Shown piece by piece: positions 6,521 to 10,311 of a stretch of DNA of 10,311 nucleotides. Under the pieces are notes generated by a model. The model saw nothing but the letters and a program-made list of their open reading frames with translations. It searched no databases and was not told the origin of the DNA. Position 1 is the first letter of the stretch; each line of letters opens with the position of its first letter. The stretch comes from BS750m-G62 sp964577175. Its GTDB lineage: Bacteria; Planctomycetota; Phycisphaerae; FEN-1346. The DNA is taken from the NCBI GenBank assembly GCA_964577175.1, contig CAZNYC010000139.1:1-10311 (forward strand), in the 5' to 3' direction. A program made the position numbers and the translations under genes.

Positions 6521-6554
6521 GCGGGGGCGCCTTCCGGGCGCCCTCGCTTTTTTT
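6521..6554 (+). terminator. Strong intrinsic terminator of the PEP-CTERM gene at 5753
   Basis: GCGGGGGCGCC (6521-6531), loop TTCCG, GGCGCCCTCGC (6537-6547) makes an 11-bp stem with one G-U pair, followed by seven T bases (6548-6554). It starts 25 nt after the stop. Confidence 0.93.
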
Positions 6555-6664
6555 CATGTCTGCCCCCCTTTATCGCCGACAGGGTACGTATAAACGTGCC
6601 CGGTCACCGTTCTGCTTTTCCCCTGCCGCCGGCGCCGGCGCCGGTGCGGCACCCCCGCTTCCTC

Positions 6665-6670
6665 AGGAGG
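6665..6670 (+). promoter_or_regulatory. Perfect ribosome binding site AGGAGG selecting ATG 6677
   Basis: AGGAGG lies 6 nt before ATG 6677. It rules against the in-frame GTG at 6596, which lacks such a site and would add a Pro/Arg-rich 27-residue extension before the signal peptide. Confidence 0.88.
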
Positions 6671-6676
6671 GATGCG

Positions 6677-7417
6677 ATGGATGCTGACGCCTTGCCCCCG
6701 CTCGGCGGCCGGTGTGCGATAGCGGCGATCCTGCTGGCGGCCACCATGGCCGGCCATGCCTCCGCCGCCCCCATCATCGGTTTCTACGCGAGCGACGACC
6801 TGGACGGCGGCGTCTTCCTCACGGGGCGCTGGACGGAAGGCTTCGTCGCCGGCGACCCGCAGCACGCCGGCAACGAACTCCACGCCGGCAGTTGGGACGC
6901 CTCCGCCGCCACCCTTTTCGACCATTGGGAACTCGCCGGCCCGACCCTCGTCTCCGCGACCGTCACCGACCTGCGCAGCGGCGCCGGCGACGGCACGGTC
7001 ATCATCAGCCGTTCGTTCGAGACGGCCGGCGCCACGATGACGCTCGCCGCCGGGTTGCCCTGGACCGGCGCCGGCGACGGTGCCTACACCGTGGCGCTCG
7101 ACGCCTACGCCCAGGTGGTGACGGAGTTGTACCAGGGCGGCACGCGGGTCTTCGCCCGTGCCATGCAGTCGTTCAGGGGAGCGTTCGCGGGGTACGCCGA
7201 CCATCGGCTGACGGGGCAGGCGAACTGGGCCCATGTCGGCGACGGCCCGGCCGCCCCGGCAGGATATCCGGTGCGGCGTCCGGCGGGCACGGCCGATGGG
7301 GCGTGGGGCGATGTGGGGCAGGTCCGGCTCCAGATCACGCCCGAACCGGCTACCCTGGCCCTCGTGGCTGCGGGGCTGGCCGGGGTCCTCCTGCATCGGT
7401 GCCGCCGGCGGTCGTGA
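6677..7417 (+). CDS. PEP-CTERM sorting domain protein, second of the paralogous tandem pair
   Basis: The 246-residue product has a signal peptide (hydrophobic 13-26, likely cleavage after ASA at 28-30). It parallels the protein encoded at 5753: FLTGRWTEGF (47-56), HAGSW (69-73), ATLFDHWELAGP (78-89), PWTGAGDGAYTVALD (128-142), ITPEPATL (220-227) and a basic end. Pro-Glu-Pro is at 222-224. The Arg tail is interrupted by Cys and ends in Ser, slightly unlike the others. The order and spacing of the blocks show a tandem duplication followed by strong divergence. The role is that of an exported, exosortase-processed surface or matrix protein of unknown fold. Promoter evidence is poor: TATAAA at 6589-6594 could be a -10, but I see no -35. 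No clear terminator follows in the next 200 nt. Confidence 0.88.
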   Translation: MDADALPPLGGRCAIAAILLAATMAGHASAAPIIGFYASDDLDGGVFLTGRWTEGFVAGDPQHAGNELHAGSWDASAATLFDHWELAGPTLVSATVTDLRSGAGDGTVIISRSFETAGATMTLAAGLPWTGAGDGAYTVALDAYAQVVTELYQGGTRVFARAMQSFRGAFAGYADHRLTGQANWAHVGDGPAAPAGYPVRRPAGTADGAWGDVGQVRLQITPEPATLALVAAGLAGVLLHRCRRRS

Positions 7418-7613
7418 TAGGAGAAGGCTGAGACCGCATTTCGCCCGGCCGGTCGGAGCCGAGGTTGAGACGCTCCAGTCGTCGAGGCGTCCCGCCCTTT
7501 GGGCCGATACCCCCATCGTACGCCCCGGACCGCGTTTGTTTACGTTGCGCGACGGCCGCGTTTCGTTTCTGCAGCACCTGCCCGGATTCGGGTCTGAAAT
7601 CCCCCCGACTCGT
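7418..7613. other. Non-coding spacer after the third PEP-CTERM-type context gene, nothing recognised
   Basis: The gap between genes runs from 7418 to 7865. This first part contains no open frame with a ribosome binding site and no T-run terminator. Only a weak imperfect stem is visible around GACGC and GCGTC. The rest of the gap holds the promoter and the leader of the next gene. Confidence 0.45.
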
Positions 7614-7641
7614 TTGACTTTCACGCCAGTTGAGGTATACT
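7614..7641 (+). promoter_or_regulatory. Strong sigma70-like promoter before the gene at 7866
   Basis: TTGACT (7614-7619) is followed after 16 nt by TATACT (7636-7641); each box matches the consensus at five of six positions. Transcription should start near 7648, giving a leader of about 218 nt before the GTG at 7866. Confidence 0.7.
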
Positions 7642-7772
7642 TAGTCGCACGAGGCCCCGTATTCGGCGGTCGACGTCCCGGCTCGGGAGCAGCCTGAGGG
7701 GGTTGGAGCCGGCGCGGCGGGCACGGGTGCGGAACAAGGCTCGCGCGACAACACGGGTAACCGACTGACGAC

Positions 7773-7815
7773 GGGCGACTCTGGAGGGCAGCGTCCCAGC
7801 CGAGTCGCCCTTTTT
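7773..7815 (+). terminator. Terminator-like composite hairpin in the leader of the gene at 7866
   Basis: GGGCGACTC (7773-7781) pairs perfectly with GAGTCGCCC (7802-7810), followed by five T bases (7811-7815). The inner part AGGGCAGCGTCCCA can form a second short GGG/CCC stem. It stands 51 nt before the GTG start and closely resembles the hairpin at 8457-8502. Confidence 0.75.
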
Positions 7816-7850
7816 GTATGCACTGTGGGGGTGCCCCAAACGGGGCTGGG

Positions 7851-7858
7851 AAAGGTGA
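7851..7858 (+). promoter_or_regulatory. Ribosome binding site AAAGGTGA selecting the GTG start at 7866
   Basis: AAAGGTGA lies 7 nt before GTG 7866. The in-frame ATG at 7818 directly follows a terminator T-run and has no such site. Confidence 0.7.
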
Positions 7859-7865
7859 ACGGAAC

Positions 7866-8414
7866 GTGTCGAAGGCGTATGGCTGTGTCGTACCCGCATT
7901 GCTGGCAGGTATGGCGTGTCTGGGATTGGCGGTGCCCGCCCAGGCCGCCGTGACGCTGACCGACGGCCACGCGGTGCCGGGACTGGAACCGGTGCCCGGA
8001 GAGGGTCTGCTGCGGCCGGAGCCCTCGAATGCCGACGCCTCCGCGGACCAGTGGTTCTGGTACCGCGTGGCGGCGGAAGGGCTGGGGCAGGGCGCGCCGC
8101 CGATGACCCTGGCCGTGGCCGACCTGGCGGAAGTGCTCGCCAGGGAGTTCGCGCCGCCGGCGGGCGACGCCCGCGTGCCCGCGGCCGAGGTCGAGGCCGT
8201 CATCCAGACCTCCGGCGCCGGGGCGGACGGCGGCCCGGCACACGAGCGCCGGCCGCTCGATACGACGGAATGGATGGACTGGGACGACCCGGCGCGCCTC
8301 GGCATGCGCGTGGGCCGGGCAAACGCCGGGCCCGTCGTCCCGCAACTGCCCGCCCTGTCGTTTCTGGGCGGGGGTCTGACGCTGGGACTGGTGGTGCGGC
8401 GGCGTCGGACCTGA
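7866..8414 (+). CDS. Exported protein with a variant PEP-CTERM-like tail (no Pro-Glu-Pro)
   Basis: From GTG 7866 the product has 182 residues. The signal peptide is clear (hydrophobic 8-24, likely cleavage after AQA at 25-27). The mature part contains QWFWYR (62-67), which also occurs in the next protein. After it the sequence turns Ala/Pro-rich and diverges. The tail has a hydrophobic helix and RRRR (179-181 plus neighbour), as in PEP-CTERM proteins, but the expected Pro-Glu-Pro is replaced by VVPQLPALS (157-165). That resembles the VPLPA-type exosortase signal variant, or it may be decay. The protein is shorter than its relative (293 residues) and lacks most of its mature domain, so it could be a degenerating copy. 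The frame is intact and has a good promoter and ribosome binding site, so I call it a gene. Its function is unknown. Confidence 0.72.
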   Translation: MSKAYGCVVPALLAGMACLGLAVPAQAAVTLTDGHAVPGLEPVPGEGLLRPEPSNADASADQWFWYRVAAEGLGQGAPPMTLAVADLAEVLAREFAPPAGDARVPAAEVEAVIQTSGAGADGGPAHERRPLDTTEWMDWDDPARLGMRVGRANAGPVVPQLPALSFLGGGLTLGLVVRRRRT

Positions 8415-8439
8415 CACGCCGGCCGCCGGACAAGACAAT
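8411..8439 (+). promoter_or_regulatory. Promoter candidate before the PEP-CTERM gene at 8559
   Basis: CTGACA (8411-8416) overlaps the previous stop codon. It is followed after 17 nt by GACAAT (8434-8439), four of six matches to the -10 consensus. Transcription would begin near 8446, just before the composite hairpin. Confidence 0.35.
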
Positions 8440-8456
8440 CCGATGTGTTGGAATGC

Positions 8457-8502
8457 AGGGCGACCTCGGGAGGGCATCGACCCACATCCGCGGTCGCCCT
8501 TT
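8457..8502 (+). terminator. Composite hairpin between the genes at 7866 and 8559, terminator or leader
   Basis: AGGGCGACC (8457-8465) pairs perfectly with GGTCGCCCT (8492-8500), with a short T tail (8500-8502) interrupted by G. The inner part AGGGCATCGACCCA matches that of the hairpin at 7773-7815 except at two positions. It lies 43 nt after one stop and 57 nt before the next start, so it may end the first gene, regulate the second, or both. Confidence 0.6.
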
Positions 8503-8558
8503 GTGCGAGATGCAAGGATAGCAATCGATTGGGGCGGTATCCGGAGGGAGGAGAGACA

Positions 8559-9440
8559 ATGATGAAGGCGAAAACGGCTTTGCGCGTGATGCTCCTGGTC
8601 GGCCTGTGTGCCGTCGCGGCAGGTTCCGCGACCGCGGCGATGTATCCGGGGTACGGTCTTCAGGACGACAACTCCCTGGTGGCCGTCCACTTCTACAACG
8701 GGGTCGAGCGGTGGGACGTGGACGGCGTGTCCCACCTCGGACTGGAAGACGATGACGCGTTCCAGTGGTTCTGGTACCGCACCGGGTCGGCGGGTCCCGA
8801 GCGGCGCGTCGACCCGGTGAACCTGACGTTCGATGCCGCGGCGTCGCAGGCGACCGACGGCAACGGCGACGGGTGGTCCGACTCGGCCTACCTGCTGTAC
8901 CACGACGCGCTCGGCCGGTTCGACGTCGAGGTCACCGTGACCCTGGACGGCGGCCCCGACGGCAGCGAGCAGAGCGACCTGGCCGAGCAGGTCACCGTCA
9001 CGAACACCGGGAGCGAGGTGCTCGACTTCAACTTCTTCCAGTACGCCGACTTCAACCTGGGCGGAACGCCCGATGACGACGAAGTGCTCTACATCGGCCA
9101 GGCCGTCGATGACGTCGACGAGGTCATGGTGGCGAAGCAGGTGGACGGCGACTACGCTCTCGTGGCCGCCGACGTGGCCTCCGTGCCCCTGGCGCACACG
9201 GAGGCGAACACCGACGGTGCCCTGCGCCTGAAACTCGACGACGCGGCCGCCGACGACCTGGACGACTCGACCATCGCCGCCGGCGACGTGGAATGGGCCG
9301 GCCAGTGGGACGTGACGCTCGCCCCCGGCGAGGCGTTCCAACTCAGCAAGGACAAGATGATTACGCCCGAACCGGCGACGCTGGCCCTGTTGGGCGGCGG
9401 CGCGGCCGTGGCACTCTTCCTCCGCCGGCGACGCCGGTAG
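8559..9440 (+). CDS. PEP-CTERM sorting domain protein, Asp-rich (last of the run)
   Basis: ATG 8559 follows a long purine ribosome binding site, GGAGGGAGGAGAG (8543-8555); ATG 8562 is an equally possible start. The 293-residue product has a signal peptide (hydrophobic 8-22, likely cleavage after ATA at 24-26). The mature domain starts with VAVHFYNGVERW (41-52), contains QWFWYR (69-74), and has an acidic segment with repeated D-D pairs, for example PDDDEVLY (171-178), DDVDEV (184-189) and DDAAADDLDD (227-236). VTVTNTGSE (145-153) suggests an immunoglobulin-like or similar beta sandwich. The tail is canonical: ITPEPATLALL (268-278), a hydrophobic helix and RRRRR. Pro-Glu-Pro is at 270-272. It is an exported matrix or surface protein processed by an exosortase, and its acidic nature may bind calcium. 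It ends at a strong terminator. QWFWYR links it to the preceding shorter gene. Confidence 0.88.
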   Translation: MMKAKTALRVMLLVGLCAVAAGSATAAMYPGYGLQDDNSLVAVHFYNGVERWDVDGVSHLGLEDDDAFQWFWYRTGSAGPERRVDPVNLTFDAAASQATDGNGDGWSDSAYLLYHDALGRFDVEVTVTLDGGPDGSEQSDLAEQVTVTNTGSEVLDFNFFQYADFNLGGTPDDDEVLYIGQAVDDVDEVMVAKQVDGDYALVAADVASVPLAHTEANTDGALRLKLDDAAADDLDDSTIAAGDVEWAGQWDVTLAPGEAFQLSKDKMITPEPATLALLGGGAAVALFLRRRRR

Positions 9441-9502
9441 CGGACGGGCGGGGCCGGCCGGCTCCGTTCGCCACGGGACGTTAAAACGGATCCCGCCTTG
9501 AC

Positions 9503-9540
9503 GGCGCGGCGGCCGGATGCGGTCGCCGCGCCTGTTTTTT
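9503..9540 (+). terminator. Strong intrinsic terminator of the last PEP-CTERM gene
   Basis: GGCGCGGCGGCC (9503-9514), loop GGATGC, GGTCGCCGCGCC (9521-9532) makes a 12-bp stem with one G-U pair, followed by TG and six T bases (9535-9540). It starts 63 nt after the stop. Confidence 0.93.
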
Positions 9541-9560
9541 CGCTCCCGCCGCCCGTCGCC

Positions 9561-9589
9561 TTGATTCGCCCGCTGCCCGACGGTACACT
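9561..9589 (+). promoter_or_regulatory. Promoter of the N-acetyltransferase gene, placing the mRNA start at its ATG
   Basis: TTGATT (9561-9566) is followed after 17 nt by TACACT (9584-9589). Only seven bases separate the -10 box from the ATG at 9597, so transcription should begin at or next to the start codon. There is no Shine-Dalgarno site. Confidence 0.7.
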
Positions 9590-9596
9590 CTCGCGC

Positions 9597-10082
9597 ATGG
9601 CCGAAGGGAAAGACCAATCCGCCCGCGAGGTCGCCGTCCGCAAGGCCCGCATGGCCGACGTGGAACCGATCTTCGCCCTCGTCAACACCTACAGCCGCCT
9701 CCAGATCATGCTGCCCCGCAGCCGGGCGGACCTGTACGAGTCCCTCCGCGAATTCCAGGTGGCCGAGGCGGACGGCGAGGTCGTCGGCTGCGGGGCGCTG
9801 GCCATCCAGTGGGACGGCCTCGCGGAGGTCAAGAGCCTCGCGGTCGCCGACGCCTGTCAGGGTCGCGGCATCGGTCAGCGGCTCGTCGGCGCCTGCCTGG
9901 AGGAGGCCCGGTCGCTCGGCATCGGCCGGGTGTTCGCCCTGACGCTGGCGCCGGCGTTCTTCGAGCGGCTGGGCTTTGCGCGCCTCGCCAAGGAAGAATT
10001 GCCGCACAAGGTCTGGGCCGACTGCGTCCGGTGCCCGAAGTTCCCCGACTGCGACGAAGAGGCCGTGGCCATCGACCTGTAG
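9597..10082 (+). CDS. argA: GNAT-family N-acetyltransferase, ArgA-type N-acetylglutamate synthase (short form)
   Basis: The 161-residue soluble enzyme would transfer the acetyl group of acetyl-CoA to glutamate, the first step of arginine synthesis. Visible features are VRKARMADVEPI (14-25), REFQVAEADGEVVGCGAL (51-68), the strand segment AEVKSLAV (76-83), and the acetyl-CoA loop CQGRGIGQRL (87-96) with its Gly-x-Gly core. FFERLGF (121-127) is also typical of GNAT folds. The length and layout match single-domain ArgA enzymes such as the mycobacterial one, and differ from the long kinase-fused form. The C-terminal KVWADCVRCPKFPDCDE (138-154) carries Cys 143, 146 and 152, a tail I recall from bacterial relatives. 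I chose ATG 9597 because the frame upstream runs into a terminator. The mRNA is probably leaderless. A different amino-acid acetyltransferase is the main alternative. Confidence 0.82.
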   Translation: MAEGKDQSAREVAVRKARMADVEPIFALVNTYSRLQIMLPRSRADLYESLREFQVAEADGEVVGCGALAIQWDGLAEVKSLAVADACQGRGIGQRLVGACLEEARSLGIGRVFALTLAPAFFERLGFARLAKEELPHKVWADCVRCPKFPDCDEEAVAIDL

Positions 10083-10100
10083 TCCAGGGTCGTTCCAGTT

Positions 10101-10123
10101 CCCTCTCCCCCGGTGGGAGAGGG
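10101..10123. repeat. Perfect 9-bp palindrome after the acetyltransferase gene
   Basis: CCCTCTCCC (10101-10109), loop CCGGT, GGGAGAGGG (10115-10123). No T-run follows. I recall this palindrome type as a dispersed spacer repeat in many bacterial genomes. It could stabilise the 3' end of the mRNA. Confidence 0.7.
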
Positions 10124-10132
10124 CAGGGTGAT

Positions 10133-10158
10133 GAATTCCGGGGAAGAATTCCGGGGAC
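10133..10158. repeat. Two tandem copies of a 13-base unit (GAATTCCGGGGAA/C)
   Basis: GAATTCCGGGGAA (10133-10145) is followed directly by GAATTCCGGGGAC (10146-10158). The two copies differ only in the last base. The second runs on into ACACCC. I recall this motif from mobile-element ends, but no transposase is present here. Confidence 0.7.
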
Positions 10159-10279
10159 ACCCATAACCGCCCCCGTGTCAAGGGCGTTCTGCCCCGAGGG
10201 TCGTTTCCCTGGTGCCGGTCGTTGCCGGCGTATTCCGTTATTGGGACGGCGTGCCATACAGACACCCATTCGCACCGTA

Positions 10280-10304
10280 TCCGGACCGTCTTGTTCCGGA
10301 CCGT
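10280..10304. repeat. Short direct repeat at the right edge
   Basis: TCCGGACCGT occurs at 10280-10289 and again at 10295-10304, 5 nt apart, inside a stretch without any credible gene. Each copy contains the palindrome TCCGGA. Confidence 0.5.
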
Positions 10305-10311
10305 GCATGAT

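Larger units (their letters stand above)
7648..7865 (+). promoter_or_regulatory. Long structured leader of the gene at 7866, possible attenuator or small RNA
   Basis: The leader contains a small hairpin TCCCG-GCT-CGGGA (7676-7688), a GC-rich stretch, the terminator-like hairpin at 7773-7815, and GCCCC-AAAC-GGGGC (7833-7846) just before the ribosome binding site. Any transcript from the promoter at 7614 must pass the T-run hairpin before reaching the gene. I could not match it to the c-di-GMP, cobalamin, glycine or TPP riboswitch consensus. Confidence 0.45.

Noticed and set aside
6596..6676. An upstream GTG start for the third exported protein
   Set aside because: A perfect AGGAGG selects ATG 6677, and the extension would precede the signal peptide with Pro/Arg-rich sequence.
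7648..7772. A known riboswitch in the leader
   Set aside because: I compared it by eye with the c-di-GMP-I, cobalamin, glycine and TPP consensus cores and found no match; a covariance-model search was not possible.
6554..8524. A minus-strand frame of 656 codons across two exported-protein genes
   Set aside because: It crosses a strong promoter and terminator of the + strand and encodes no recognisable domain.
4892..9440. An exosortase gene among the exported proteins
   Set aside because: None of the proteins has the several membrane helices or catalytic Cys/Arg/His pattern of an exosortase.
9498..9596. An upstream start for the acetyltransferase
   Set aside because: It lies next to the terminator stem and upstream of the promoter at 9561-9589.
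7641..10265. A stop-free minus-strand frame of 874 codons opposite three exported-protein genes and the acetyltransferase
   Set aside because: It lies antisense to four genes with clear signals, has no ribosome binding site or domain, and is explained by GC-rich codon use on the + strand.
1..10311. CRISPR array, tRNA, rRNA or transposase gene
   Set aside because: I found no regularly spaced repeats of CRISPR size, no tRNA-like cloverleaf, no rRNA segment and no transposase motif.

Overview
This is a GC-rich, gene-dense window in which every credible gene reads on the + strand. Three things suggest a planctomycete-type bacterium (Phycisphaerae-like; Verrucomicrobiota are the main alternative): a cytochrome with the middle domain of the hydrazine synthase alpha subunit, a run of small exported proteins with PEP-CTERM sorting tails, and dispersed spacer repeats of a kind I associate with these groups. 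The assignment is inference; there is no rRNA or other marker gene here.

Left part (1-3641). A cytochrome gene, cut by the window edge, has three CXXCH heme sites. It is followed by a composite palindrome of three adjacent hairpins. Next come a serine alpha/beta hydrolase that starts at GTG, a short A-rich repeat tract, and a flavodoxin fused to a two-cluster ferredoxin. The start region of the flavodoxin gene lies inside the repeat tract.

Middle part (3642-9440). A sigma70-like promoter drives a small Val/Thr-rich secreted protein that ends at a strong terminator. Then come five consecutive exported proteins. Four have a canonical PEP-CTERM tail and the fourth in order has a variant tail without Pro-Glu-Pro. 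The second and third are tandem paralogues, and the fourth and fifth share a QWFWYR motif. Most have their own promoter, ribosome binding site and terminator, so they look like separate transcription units rather than one operon. The expected processing enzyme, an exosortase, is not in the window and must be encoded elsewhere. Two similar composite hairpins stand 51 and 57 nt before the starts of the fourth and fifth genes. The first lies inside a long leader behind a good promoter, which could mean attenuation or a small RNA.

Right part (9441-10311). A strong terminator is followed by a short ArgA-type N-acetylglutamate synthase gene. Its promoter sits so close to the ATG that the mRNA is probably leaderless. 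The remaining 229 bases hold a palindrome and small tandem repeats and no gene.

Functionally, the left genes concern redox and hydrolysis, the middle genes build the cell surface or extracellular matrix, and the last gene begins arginine synthesis. Nothing suggests that they form one pathway. The most unusual features are the exported-protein run with its leaders, the composite palindrome, and the repeat-derived N-terminus of the flavodoxin-ferredoxin.
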